Below, piece after piece: positions 5,980 through 12,853 of a DNA stretch of 32,052 nt (positions within the stretch are counted from its first letter, which is position 1; each line of letters starts with the position of its first letter). A program made the translations under genes and the position numbers. The notes under the pieces were generated by a model. That model did not search any database. It saw only the letters and a program-made list of their open reading frames with translations, and was not told the origin of the DNA. The stretch comes from a virus. Location: the IMG/VR virus record IMGVR_UViG_3300006790_000069, positions 1-32,052 of that record; one strand, given 5' to 3'.

Positions 5980-6339
5980 GTTCCCGAAAACGTGCTCACC
6001 TTTATATATGAGTGCCGCTGACTGCGGTACTGTGACTTCGGCATAACGCCGATAATCACCTCTTCAGCAAATTGCTCCTTGAAAGGAGGGAATGGACGAG
6101 AGCAGGCAACGCCTGAGGTGAAGGTAGTGTGCTCGGATCTCGGCCAAGTGCTACTGCTTCGAGCAAGCGGTCTATCGCAAAGCTGGCCACAGGCGAATAA
6201 TTCCGGACGCACGCTCACGCTCCATGTGTATACAGGTAGCCGTATCATCTCTGCACAGAAAGCCAAAATCAACACCGCGCTGAGAGGCTGCAGGACCGCC
6301 GAGCGTTACCCTCAAACGGGGCCTGCCAGAAGCCGAACA
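5980..6339. other. Non-coding stretch, no feature identified
   Basis: About 360 nt between the toxin operon and the TagO-like gene. The frames here on both strands have unlikely amino-acid composition and no ribosome binding site. No terminator with a T-run, tRNA or repeat was recognised. It presumably holds the toxin-antitoxin promoter. Confidence 0.4.
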
Positions 6340-6969
6340 TTACCAGTTGCATCCGGATCGTATGTCAGAAAGCGCGGCCTGGATGCCGGTGGTATCAAAG
6401 ATCGCGGTGATAGGGTTCTCACCGTATGGCGTGACATTGGCTACAAAGCTGGTCTCGGTCAGCATTCGTTTGAGCGTGCCGACCGGCGAGCCAGGGAAGA
6501 AGGCAGCCTGATTGTCCGTGGAGTTGGTCCAGCTGGAGGTAACAGCCTGGTCAGACCCTATCCGGTAGGTAGTTCTGGTCGCGTCGAGGCCCAAGAAGGT
6601 CTGCCAGTTAATGTACATCTCAGTCCTGTTGTTCGAGCAACGGACCACTAGCGAAACACTATCCCCAAACCGACCTTGACCTGACTCAGCGGTAAGCCCG
6701 GCCGTATACACTGACTGGTCGTTAAGTGGGTCGGTCTTGGTGTTCGTCCACCAACTCCCTGAGCCCTCCGGGGTGGTCGCCTGAGCTGAGGGCGCGAGAT
6801 CATGTCTCTTAGCCATGTCGTCGTAGCAGACAAGTCTTTCCACGACGCTCGATTTCGCAGCGCATGTTGCTACTTCCTGATCTTCGATTGCTGCCACAGC
6901 GAACATTGGGGTGAGAGTCGCGAGCGCACTGAGCGCCGCGTAGCGGCAATAGTGACGTTTAACGGTCAT
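6340..6969 (-). CDS. Secreted TagO/VasI-like (type VI-associated domain) protein
   Basis: A 209-residue protein. A signal peptide is clear (MTVKRHYCRYAALSALATL, then MFAVAA). The C-terminal part (about 100-205) matches the TagO/VasI domain of type VI secretion loci: LVVRCSNNRTEMYINWQ, YRIGSDQAV, VTPYGENPITAIFDT, ending GCNW. It also has paired cysteines in a short CAAKSS...ERLVCYDDM segment after the signal. It starts 11 nt inside the preceding membrane gene and is the third gene behind cI, so it should be made in the lysogen. No other type VI gene is nearby, so a phage role such as envelope protection or superinfection exclusion is more likely; that is inference. Confidence 0.72.
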   Translation of the reverse strand: MTVKRHYCRYAALSALATLTPMFAVAAIEDQEVATCAAKSSVVERLVCYDDMAKRHDLAPSAQATTPEGSGSWWTNTKTDPLNDQSVYTAGLTAESGQGRFGDSVSLVVRCSNNRTEMYINWQTFLGLDATRTTYRIGSDQAVTSSWTNSTDNQAAFFPGSPVGTLKRMLTETSFVANVTPYGENPITAIFDTTGIQAALSDIRSGCNW

Positions 6970-7273
6970 AGGCTTTTCCACCAGTCGACATCAAGTACAA
7001 GGATTCGGAGTAGGGGAGTCTGAACAAGATTGTGCTCTTGTTCATAACCGCCGCCATCATCATGGCTCGACAAAGGAGACTCACGCCGACTTCAAGACGC
7101 TCGCACATGGCGTCGGCGCTGTCGATGAATTCGGTTTTGTTAAGCCTGAGCATTATGACGGTGCGGCCCTCTGGTACCGCACCAATTGGCGCTACGACGA
7201 AAATAGTGATCTGTGAATAGATGATCACCGCAAGGGCTATGAGTCCGGCGATACTGGCAATCCATTTGCGCAT
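6959..7273 (-). CDS. Small membrane protein in the cI operon
   Basis: A 104-residue protein with one clear N-terminal membrane helix (about 5-28: WIASIAGLIALAVIIYSQIT) and a soluble C-terminal part. No family recognised. Its ATG is 23 nt after the cI stop, and its 3' end overlaps the TagO-like gene by 11 nt, so all three form one leftward unit. Position and topology resemble the lysogeny-expressed exclusion genes found next to repressors. Confidence 0.6.
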   Translation of the reverse strand: MRKWIASIAGLIALAVIIYSQITIFVVAPIGAVPEGRTVIMLRLNKTEFIDSADAMCERLEVGVSLLCRAMMMAAVMNKSTILFRLPYSESLYLMSTGGKAYDR

Positions 7274-7296
7274 ATCGGTTCCCTTTCAAGTAATGG

Positions 7297-8013
7297 TTAG
7301 AGGCGCTTTGCGTTCCAAGCTAGCAGCACGCGACCGAGTACCTCGAACTGTTCCAACTCACCGTTCTTGATTTCGTAGGGCTTGTACTTCTCGTTGTCGG
7401 ATAGCATCAGCAGTACGCCATCCGGCCGGCGCTGAAGGCGCTTGATGTACAGCTCACCTTTGAGGGAGAGGACGTAGACGGCATCAATCTTGATTTCAGT
7501 GATGCCTCGGTCAACCAGCAGCAGGTCTCCGTCGCTGAAGGTGCCTTCCATCGAGTCGCCGTAGCCAGTGATCACAGCCAGGTTGGATGGAGCGGTGGCG
7601 TTGACGTTGCGCCGTAACCAGCCCGTGCTGACGCGCATTCGGTCAATCACGTCCTCGTAGTCTTCTGGTCGGGTCAGCCCATTGCCCATTGAGCCGGCGA
7701 CGTTGAGTCGTGGGATGTCGACCATCCCGACCTTCTTGCTGGAGAAATCAGCAGCGATCACGTTGCTCTCCTGTCCTTGGCGGACTGCTGGTTCGCCCTC
7801 AACGTCCTCCATGCTTGGATGCAGGAAGGTTCCCTCAGGCAGTCCGATTTTCATTTCCATTGTCCGCGCAGCTTTCTCGCCCATTCCGCGATGCCCATTG
7901 AGGATCTGCGAGAGGTACGACGCATCAAGGTCGTATTGCTCTGCGAAATCCTTGGTTCTCATGTCGCCAATGAGTCTGGCGAGCGTGCGCTTGCGGCGCT
8001 CTTTCATTTCCAT
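7297..8013 (-). CDS. cI: CI-like repressor with S24 peptidase domain
   Basis: A 238-residue repressor. The N-terminal helix-turn-helix (about 8-60) includes FAEQYDLDASYLSQILNG. The C-terminal S24 domain has the self-cleavage Ala-Gly at A106-G107 (LNVAGSMG), the catalytic serine S154 (YGDSMEGTF) and the lysine K191 (LYIKRLQRR). RecA filament-stimulated cleavage of such repressors triggers induction. I start at the ATG at 8013; a predicted leftward promoter (TTTACC, 17 nt, CAATAT) ends 6 nt before it, so the message may be leaderless like lambda cI. The ATG at 8007 is an alternative, and the longer frame from a TTG at 8040 would begin inside the operator. It should bind the TTAGC-N4-GCTAA sites here and at 2966-3004. 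Confidence 0.93.
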   Translation of the reverse strand: MEMKERRKRTLARLIGDMRTKDFAEQYDLDASYLSQILNGHRGMGEKAARTMEMKIGLPEGTFLHPSMEDVEGEPAVRQGQESNVIAADFSSKKVGMVDIPRLNVAGSMGNGLTRPEDYEDVIDRMRVSTGWLRRNVNATAPSNLAVITGYGDSMEGTFSDGDLLLVDRGITEIKIDAVYVLSLKGELYIKRLQRRPDGVLLMLSDNEKYKPYEIKNGELEQFEVLGRVLLAWNAKRL

Positions 8014-8090
8014 GCCCCGATATTGCCCGCCAGTTAGCAAACGGTAAATTGCATTTTGCTATTGCTGGCGGCATTAGCAAACGCTAATCT
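8014..8090. promoter_or_regulatory. CI/Cro switch: three operators and divergent promoters
   Basis: Three related sites: TTAGCAAACGGTAA (8034-8047), TTGCATTTTGCTAT (8049-8062, one degraded half) and the perfect TTAGCAAACGCTAA (8074-8087). Centre spacings are 15 and 25 bp. The rightward promoter fits as TTGCTG (8062-8067), 17 nt, TAATCT (8085-8090), with the perfect site over its -10. The leftward promoter for cI fits as TTTACC (8047-8042), 17 nt, CAATAT (8024-8019), with the cI-proximal site over its -35. Confidence 0.8.
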
Positions 8091-8114
8091 GTGCGCATAC
8101 AGGAGGACACCCGA

Positions 8115-8345
8115 ATGCGCACAAAGCACACCGAGCTGCTTGATTGGCTCAAATACGCGAACGATGAAGCCGTGTCGGCAACTGGCACGACTCGGGGACA
8201 TCTTCGGCAGATCGCTTATGGCTATCGCCCTGCGTCTCCTGAGGTGGCCGCCCGCCTTGAGGTAGCCACAGAGGGGCGCATCACCCGTAAACAACTTCGT
8301 CCTGCCGACTGGAATGTGATTTGGCCCGAACTTGTTGCCGCCTGA
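8115..8345 (+). CDS. Cro-like / YdaS-type regulator
   Basis: A 76-residue protein with a single helix-turn-helix (TTRGHLRQIAYGYRPASPEV and onward) and the ending ITRKQLRPADWNVIWPEL, typical of the YdaS/Cro family of lambdoid phages. The ATG at 8115 is 8 nt after a perfect AGGAGG (8101-8106); the longer frame from GTG 8091 would remove that site. It is divergent from cI across the operators, so it is the first gene of the rightward early transcript and the likely antagonist of CI. Confidence 0.85.
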   Translation: MRTKHTELLDWLKYANDEAVSATGTTRGHLRQIAYGYRPASPEVAARLEVATEGRITRKQLRPADWNVIWPELVAA

Positions 8346-8391
8346 CCACGCTTTTATGGTGCCGGGCACGGCGCCAGGGGAAAACTAGACG

Positions 8392-8856
8392 ATGAAAACG
8401 CCGATTCTAGACAGCCGCCGGGCGGTGATGATCGCGGTCGCCAATGGTTACCAGGGCGGTCGGGAGTGTGCAGCAGCGCGGCTGGGAATACCGCTGAAGC
8501 GGCTGGAGAACCAGATCTACGGAACAGCCGGCGTCCGGCCGCTGGACGACACCGAAATCAGCGTGCTGGAGCAGGAAGAGGGCACTACTCACTTGCCGGA
8601 CTTTATCTGTGCTCTCTATGGCGGCGTGTTTGTGCCGCTGCCTGACCGGGAAGCAAGTCACGCCGATCTGTATGACCTCTCGTTTGCCACGAGTACAGCG
8701 CGCGGCACTGTGGATCTGCTGATTCGCAAAGCTCTGGCTGACGGTGAGATTGACGCCAATGAGGCGGCAGAGATTCGTGCGGTTCACGCCAAGCACCTGG
8801 CTGCACGGCACGCGGAAGTTGATGCCGTGATTGTGGCCCACCAGCGGCAGGCTTGA
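8392..8856 (+). CDS. Phage CII-like regulatory protein
   Basis: A 154-residue protein of the phage regulatory CII type (the family of YmfL-like proteins): an N-terminal helix-turn-helix region (AVANGYQGGRECAAARLGI, then LENQIYGTAG), a central segment, and a helical C-terminus (ADGEIDANEAAEIRAVHAKH). Position three after cro-like and before the replication genes matches lambda cII. A role in the lysis/lysogeny choice is expected from the family; the target promoter is not identified. Confidence 0.7.
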   Translation: MKTPILDSRRAVMIAVANGYQGGRECAAARLGIPLKRLENQIYGTAGVRPLDDTEISVLEQEEGTTHLPDFICALYGGVFVPLPDREASHADLYDLSFATSTARGTVDLLIRKALADGEIDANEAAEIRAVHAKHLAARHAEVDAVIVAHQRQA

Positions 8857-8857
8857 G

Positions 8858-9778
8858 ATGCCGTCATTCCAGATCAACGACGACGAGTGGGGGGCTTTCT
8901 ATGGGGAGAGCTCTGACCTCTTTCGCGTCTACTGCGCCATACGACGGTATATGAACTACCGAACGGGCGTGTCAGGCCTTGAGCGGCGAATTAGTGAGCA
9001 GATGCTTTCTGAGACGCTGTACATCGAGCCGTTGAGAGGTCGCCACAAGTCTGGATCACCAACCCGCCAGCATGTGCGTTCGTTGCTTTCCAGGCTGATC
9101 ACCAAGGGAGTCATGGTCCCCGTTGGGCCGATGGTTTACGAGCTGCCGCTCGCCAGTAGGGATCGTGCGTCCAAACCATCAGCAACCAATGAGCAACCAG
9201 ATCAGCAACCAGACCAGCAACCGATCAGCAACCACGACGAACCCAGCAATGGTGCGGGTTGTAGCGCTGACGAAAGCCAATCAGCAACCGGATCAGAATC
9301 AGCCGACCTCACGATCAGCAACCTACCTCCGGATACCGGAAATACACCACCACCATCAGCGCGCGCGCGCAATCGATTCGCCATGTATCCCGAGTGGCAA
9401 CCCAACACCAACACCTTCAAGGCTGTTTTGCACATGAACGGCCTGACCAATGTGACGCTCGATGCAGATGTTCTGCTTGAGTTCCGGTCCTTCTGGACCG
9501 CGTCACCTGACGAGCACCGCACGCAGGCGAAATGGGAGCACGCACTTGCTCAGCGCCTGAAGGAGAACTACCGCAATGGCCAGTCCCAGAACCTCAAGCC
9601 CGCAGGCGGGCAGCGCCTTGGCAGAAAAGGCGCTGGCTCAGCCGTCGACCGCGTCAAGAGCAACATCGCCAGCCGACAAGCAGCAGAAGCTGGCGCAGGC
9701 CCTACTGGACAAGCTCTGGCTGAAGATGACGGAAATGTATGGGACGCGCTGGACGGGGAGTGTCGGCGATTGCCCTGA
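8858..9778 (+). CDS. Replication initiator, O-like with DnaT-type C-terminal domain
   Basis: A 306-residue protein. Residues 1-97 are a winged-helix-like N-domain (WGAFYGESSDLFRVYCAIRR, then TRQHVRSLLSRLITKG). Residues 105-170 are a Gln/Pro/Ser-rich linker. Residues 175-240 match the DnaT/O-type ssDNA-binding domain (YPEWQPNTNTFKAVLHM, FRSFWTASPDEH, WEHALAQRLKENY). The start ATG follows the CII-like stop by one base. The DNA of the linker carries repeated ATCAGCAACC, likely the origin, as in lambda O. The last 203 nt overlap the P-like gene in another frame. It would bind the origin and recruit the helicase-P complex. Confidence 0.82.
   Translation: MPSFQINDDEWGAFYGESSDLFRVYCAIRRYMNYRTGVSGLERRISEQMLSETLYIEPLRGRHKSGSPTRQHVRSLLSRLITKGVMVPVGPMVYELPLASRDRASKPSATNEQPDQQPDQQPISNHDEPSNGAGCSADESQSATGSESADLTISNLPPDTGNTPPPSARARNRFAMYPEWQPNTNTFKAVLHMNGLTNVTLDADVLLEFRSFWTASPDEHRTQAKWEHALAQRLKENYRNGQSQNLKPAGGQRLGRKGAGSAVDRVKSNIASRQAAEAGAGPTGQALAEDDGNVWDALDGECRRLP
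9178..9323 (+). repeat. Iteron cluster, probable phage replication origin
   Basis: ATCAGCAACC occurs exactly at 9178, 9201, 9224, 9280 and 9314 (start positions), with one-mismatch copies at 9189 (ATGAGCAACC) and 9213 (ACCAGCAACC). The first five start 11, 12, 12 and 11 nt apart, about one helical turn, so they lie on one face of the helix. The period is not a multiple of three, so the repeats fall in different frames and cannot be explained by protein repeats. Confidence 0.75.
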
Positions 9779-10304
9779 TCAGGACCATGCGTGGTCGACC
9801 GTGTTGGGCGGCCTGAGCGGCCGGGAGATTGCCAATGGGCTGAACGTCTTGGTTGAGCGTGGGCTGGAGTGGCCGCCATCAGCTCCAGAGTTCCGTCGTA
9901 TGTGTCTGCACATCCCCGGTTTGCCATCGGCCGTCGAAGCGTGGGCCCAGGCCTTGAGCGGGAACTACACCCACGATGCGGTCGAGGTTGCAGCAAAGCT
10001 GACCGGCACGTTCGAGCTTCGCAAGGCCCGGTTGTGCGATCGCCATCTGCAGCAGCAGTTCGATCGCAACTTTGCGATTGTCTGTCAGCGTCTGCGTAAG
10101 GGCGAGCCATTGGACGGCGAGGTGCTGGCCGGGATTGGCCACGATAGCCAGAAGTCGGTAGCCGAGATGTCGGACGAGTACAACGAGCAGCTGCTTCGCC
10201 AGCGCATTGAGCAGCAAGGCATCCCGGCTGATCCGTCTGTTGCTCGGATGGCAATGCTGGCTTCGCTCGGCATCAAGCGTGATGCTGAAGCAGGTCATTG
10301 CTGA
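9576..10304 (+). CDS. Replication protein P-like helicase loader
   Basis: A 242-residue protein resembling lambda P: after a disordered Ala/Ser-rich start, residues 39-110 contain LAQALLDKLWLKMTEMYGTR, the segment AWSTVLGGLSGREIANGL, and LEWPPSAPEFRRMCL, the last being the P-family P-P-S-x-x-E/Q-F motif. P proteins carry the host DnaB helicase to the O-bound origin. The ATG at 9576 has AAGGAG 10 nt upstream, which supports this start even though it lies 203 nt inside the O-like gene. The conserved part begins around 9690, so at least 90 nt of true dual coding exist. Confidence 0.8.
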   Translation: MASPRTSSPQAGSALAEKALAQPSTASRATSPADKQQKLAQALLDKLWLKMTEMYGTRWTGSVGDCPDQDHAWSTVLGGLSGREIANGLNVLVERGLEWPPSAPEFRRMCLHIPGLPSAVEAWAQALSGNYTHDAVEVAAKLTGTFELRKARLCDRHLQQQFDRNFAIVCQRLRKGEPLDGEVLAGIGHDSQKSVAEMSDEYNEQLLRQRIEQQGIPADPSVARMAMLASLGIKRDAEAGHC

Positions 10305-10348
10305 CTGCGTGGACCGATTTGGCGCACACAGGTTACTGGAGGTTTACG

Positions 10349-11377
10349 TTGGCTGAGGCGAGGCTTATGCGCACTGTTGGGGATGTGGTCACCTGGTGGC
10401 TTTCGCGGATCGAGGCGGACAGGACCAAGTCTGTGTCGTACCAACGCAGCATGCGCAGCCTGATGCGTAAGCACGTTATCCCGGCGATTGGGAAGGTGCG
10501 TATTGGCAAGGTAACCCGGGTGCTGATGGATGATCAGCTGGTATTCCCGCTGCATGGGGTGCTGAAGCCGCGGACCATCCAGAAGGCGTTGCAAGGGCTT
10601 GGTCAGGCGTTTCGGATGGCCGAGCGGCAGGGGCGCATTGATGCCAACCCGCTGGCTGGTACGACCTTCCGTGATTTCTACAAGGGCAAGCTGCCGCCCA
10701 AGCCGGCTCAGCTGTCACGCATTGACCTGCCGCACCTGGTGGAGCTGCTGGTGCGGGCGTTCACCGATGACCCTGCCAAAGCGATGCTGCCGCTGATGAT
10801 GCTGGCCCACGGCACGCGGATAACCGAGACGCTGCTGGCGGAGTGGGGGCATGTATCGCTGGACCAGCGTATGTGGGTGATCCCGGCGAGCAACACGAAG
10901 AGCAAGCGTGAGCACTTGCTACCTGTGACTCCGCAGGCCCTGGCCCTGCTGCAGCGGTACCGGGAGGCGCTGCCGAGCGCGCGCAAAGCTACCTGGATGT
11001 TCGCGGTGCGCGGTGGTGGGCCTATGTCGCCGTCGAGCGGGCATGCGCTGCTGCGTGGGATCAGCAACCGGGCGTGGACGAGCCACGACCTACGCAAGCT
11101 GATGCGTGACAGCCTGTCGGACATTGGCATTGACCATGCGGTAGCCGAACGCCTGCTGAACCATTCGCTTGGGGTGACCGTGGAAACCTATCTGACCCGG
11201 GATGATTTGGCGCGGCGCCGGGAGGCGTTGGAGCGGTGGCACGCACGGCTGGATGAACTGGGATTTGCTGACGCACATGGTGCAAAAGTAGCTGTTCCTG
11301 CATTTCTGCAAAACCCGGCTAGCCCAGTAATGGCGGGCGATTCAGCCGAAAGCTGCATTTCTACAGGTAGAGGATGA
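10349..11377 (+). CDS. int: Tyrosine recombinase / integrase
   Basis: A 342-residue protein from the TTG at 10349, which has GGAGG 6 nt upstream; the ATG at 10367 is an alternative, and the open frame itself extends back to a TTG at 10298. All catalytic residues are present (numbering from 10349): R157 (HGTRITETL), K186 (NTKSKREH), H246 and R249 (SHDLRKLM), H272 (LLNHSL) and Y281 (VETYL). The N-terminal part is the SAM-like core-binding domain (VTWWLSRIEADRTKSV). It lies between the P-like gene and a nuclease gene, with almost no non-coding DNA on either side, which is unusual for a phage integrase. The tail after Y281 is poorly conserved in appearance. Confidence 0.9.
   Translation: MAEARLMRTVGDVVTWWLSRIEADRTKSVSYQRSMRSLMRKHVIPAIGKVRIGKVTRVLMDDQLVFPLHGVLKPRTIQKALQGLGQAFRMAERQGRIDANPLAGTTFRDFYKGKLPPKPAQLSRIDLPHLVELLVRAFTDDPAKAMLPLMMLAHGTRITETLLAEWGHVSLDQRMWVIPASNTKSKREHLLPVTPQALALLQRYREALPSARKATWMFAVRGGGPMSPSSGHALLRGISNRAWTSHDLRKLMRDSLSDIGIDHAVAERLLNHSLGVTVETYLTRDDLARRREALERWHARLDELGFADAHGAKVAVPAFLQNPASPVMAGDSAESCISTGRG
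11298..11365 (+). repeat. Direct repeats in the integrase 3' end
   Basis: CTGCATTTCTGCA at 11298-11310 and CTGCATTTCTACA at 11353-11365 differ by one base, 55 bp apart. Related half-like sequences flank them (TGCAAAAGTAG near 11281 and TTTTGCGTAGAA near 11381). They lie in the non-conserved integrase tail and may be recombinase arm or core sites. Confidence 0.4.
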
Positions 11378-11381
11378 AGTT

Positions 11382-11780
11382 TTGCGTAGAACGACTGTGA
11401 AAGGTGCCGGTGCGCGGTCGTCGGGATGCCGGCCTGCAGCGAATGCCAAGAGCCGAATGCAGGCCTTGGGGCGGCTCAAACAGGGTCAGAAAAACAAGAC
11501 CGAAACCGCGTATGGGCATCACCTGCAGCTGCTGCTGACGGCAGGGGAGATCCTTTGGTATCGGTTTGAGGGCATCAAGCTACGCCTGGCAGACAAGACG
11601 TTTTACACGGCGGATTACAACGTGATGCGCGCCGATGGGTTGCTGGAGATACATGAGGTGAAAGGCGTTTGGACCGACGACGCCCGGGTGAAGATCAAGG
11701 TTGCCGCAGATCAGTACCCGTTTCGGTTCATCGCAGTGAAGAAGTCGAAGGGCGGCTGGGAGTATGAGTATTTTGACTGA
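11382..11780 (+). CDS. DUF1064-family nuclease
   Basis: A 132-residue protein beginning at TTG (AGG 8 nt upstream); a GTG at 11397 is an alternative. After a basic, disordered start, residues 35-132 show the DUF1064 pattern of restriction-endonuclease-fold proteins: TETAYGHHLQLLLTAGEIL, then the D-(14)-ExK-like core YTADYNVMRADGLLEIHEVK, where D in TADYN and E/K in HEVKG are the likely metal ligands. Family members are thought to process recombination or replication intermediates, like Hjc or RusA substitutes. Context next to integrase and replication genes fits. Confidence 0.75.
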   Translation: MRRTTVKGAGARSSGCRPAANAKSRMQALGRLKQGQKNKTETAYGHHLQLLLTAGEILWYRFEGIKLRLADKTFYTADYNVMRADGLLEIHEVKGVWTDDARVKIKVAADQYPFRFIAVKKSKGGWEYEYFD

Positions 11781-11958
11781 GCAAGTGGATTGGCAGCCTG
11801 TTGCCTGGGTGACACCGGATGGCTACCGCAAGGAGGTTTCGCCTATGGCTGGCGGGGCCTCGTTCATTGTCACCAGCCCGGACAACGGTGCGATGTTTGT
11901 GAGTCCAGACGCTGGCGAGCTGGACGCCTGCGTAACAAAGCACCGGGAGCAGGGCTGA
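11764..11958 (+). CDS. Small hypothetical protein
   Basis: A 64-residue protein (MSILTEQVDWQPVAWVTPDG..., ending CVTKHREQG). It overlaps the nuclease gene by 17 nt and its stop shares a base with the next ATG (TGATG). The ribosome binding site is poor because of the overlap, so translation is probably coupled. No family recognised. Confidence 0.5.
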   Translation: MSILTEQVDWQPVAWVTPDGYRKEVSPMAGGASFIVTSPDNGAMFVSPDAGELDACVTKHREQG

Positions 11959-12245
11959 TGACGCAAGGCAATGGATTCCTGCAGCCCTGCGAGGTGTGCG
12001 TGGGTCAGGGTACGACGCGGGGCGTGTTCTTTGATCTGGATTGCACGCGCTGCGATGGCATTGGCTGGCTTGATGGAGGCCAGCCAGCTACCGCGCAGCA
12101 GGTTGGGCGCTTGCTGACTGTGGCATTACAGCGTACAGGCCTGTTGGAGCAGGCATTGATCCGCCGCGGGCATGTGCTGGGACCGGAGCGTGATTATCAG
12201 GACCATCCGCGTGATGGGGTTGGCGGCCACCGTACCGGTGACTGA
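11958..12245 (+). CDS. Small zinc-finger protein
   Basis: A 95-residue protein with CEVCVGQG and CTRCDGIG, a CxxCxGxG pair like half of a DnaJ zinc centre, near residues 12-36, followed by a helical part (AQQVGRLLTVALQRTGLLEQ). Such short phage proteins with DnaJ-like knuckles are common between replication and packaging genes. The ATG at 11958 overlaps the preceding stop. Role unknown, perhaps nucleic-acid binding. Confidence 0.55.
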   Translation: MTQGNGFLQPCEVCVGQGTTRGVFFDLDCTRCDGIGWLDGGQPATAQQVGRLLTVALQRTGLLEQALIRRGHVLGPERDYQDHPRDGVGGHRTGD

Positions 12246-12292
12246 GCTGGGCATTGAACGTCTTGGGTTGCAGAACAAAAGGGGACCATACA

Positions 12293-12814
12293 ATGGCACA
12301 TGATGATCGGCGGACGAGCTCCAACCTCATTCTGGAAGCTGCTGAAGAGCTGCATAACTTGGAACAGCTGGTTACCCGTGACTCTTTGGCGCAGCACACC
12401 GGCCTGAAGCCTGGGATCATTGATGATCGGCTGAAGGTGCTGGTTGGCGATGGGCGGCTGGTGCGCGTTGAGCGTGGCGTGTACATGCCACTGGCCCCCC
12501 ATAAGCCGGCGCGGCAGATAAGCCACACCGAATTGCCCGACGGCACCGTTGTGCTGGACATTGGCGATGAGGTGATGCATTTGACCCCGAAGGAGGCCAG
12601 GACACTCGGTGCAATGCTGGGTGCCCGGGCGCTGCAGGCGACCCAGATTGAACTGGGCAACCAAGCCGGAGTGATGGTCACCGAGCTGGCTGCAAAAATC
12701 CGCCGTCTTGAGCGTGAAGTACGTGGGTTGCGGTCTGAGCTGAAAGGTGACAATGGAATGCAGCTCGGTTTGGACATTCAAGGCCAGTCCTGCAGGGTGG
12801 CTGACCCCTTGTAG
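12293..12814 (+). CDS. Winged-helix DNA-binding protein with coiled-coil end
   Basis: A 173-residue protein. Residues 8-65 form a winged helix (NLEQLVTRDSLAQHTGLKPG, then LKVLVGDGRLVRVERGVY, which reads like a wing hairpin). Residues 110-160 are a long charged helix (LAAKIRRLEREVRGLRSELK), a probable dimerising coiled coil. The start ATG at 12293 has a GGGGA 8-9 nt upstream; the longer frame from 12254 lacks this. It is the last gene before terS, the place of late regulators in lambdoid phages, so a transcription role for the late operon is a reasonable but unproven guess. Confidence 0.6.
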   Translation: MAHDDRRTSSNLILEAAEELHNLEQLVTRDSLAQHTGLKPGIIDDRLKVLVGDGRLVRVERGVYMPLAPHKPARQISHTELPDGTVVLDIGDEVMHLTPKEARTLGAMLGARALQATQIELGNQAGVMVTELAAKIRRLEREVRGLRSELKGDNGMQLGLDIQGQSCRVADPL

Positions 12815-12846
12815 AGTTCGACCCGTCACTGCATGCCGGGAACACT
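12811..12846 (+). promoter_or_regulatory. Late-region repeat element, copy 1
   Basis: GTAGAGTT (12811-12818, preceded by GACCCCTT) and ACACT at 12842-12846, separated by 23 nt. The ACACT lies in the loop of a GCCGGG/CCCGGC hairpin that ends at the terS start. One-base variant of the GTAGGGTT in the other copies. Confidence 0.5.
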
Positions 12847-12853
12847 CCCCGGC

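Noticed and set aside
5952-6275. 107-codon minus-strand frame before the toxin gene
   Set aside because: Composition unlike its neighbours, overlaps the palindrome and toxin start, no good start signal; treated as non-coding.
12800-12850. GTAGGGTT elements as ordinary sigma-70 promoters
   Set aside because: TAGGGT as a -10 has no consistent -35 at 16-18 nt in the four copies.
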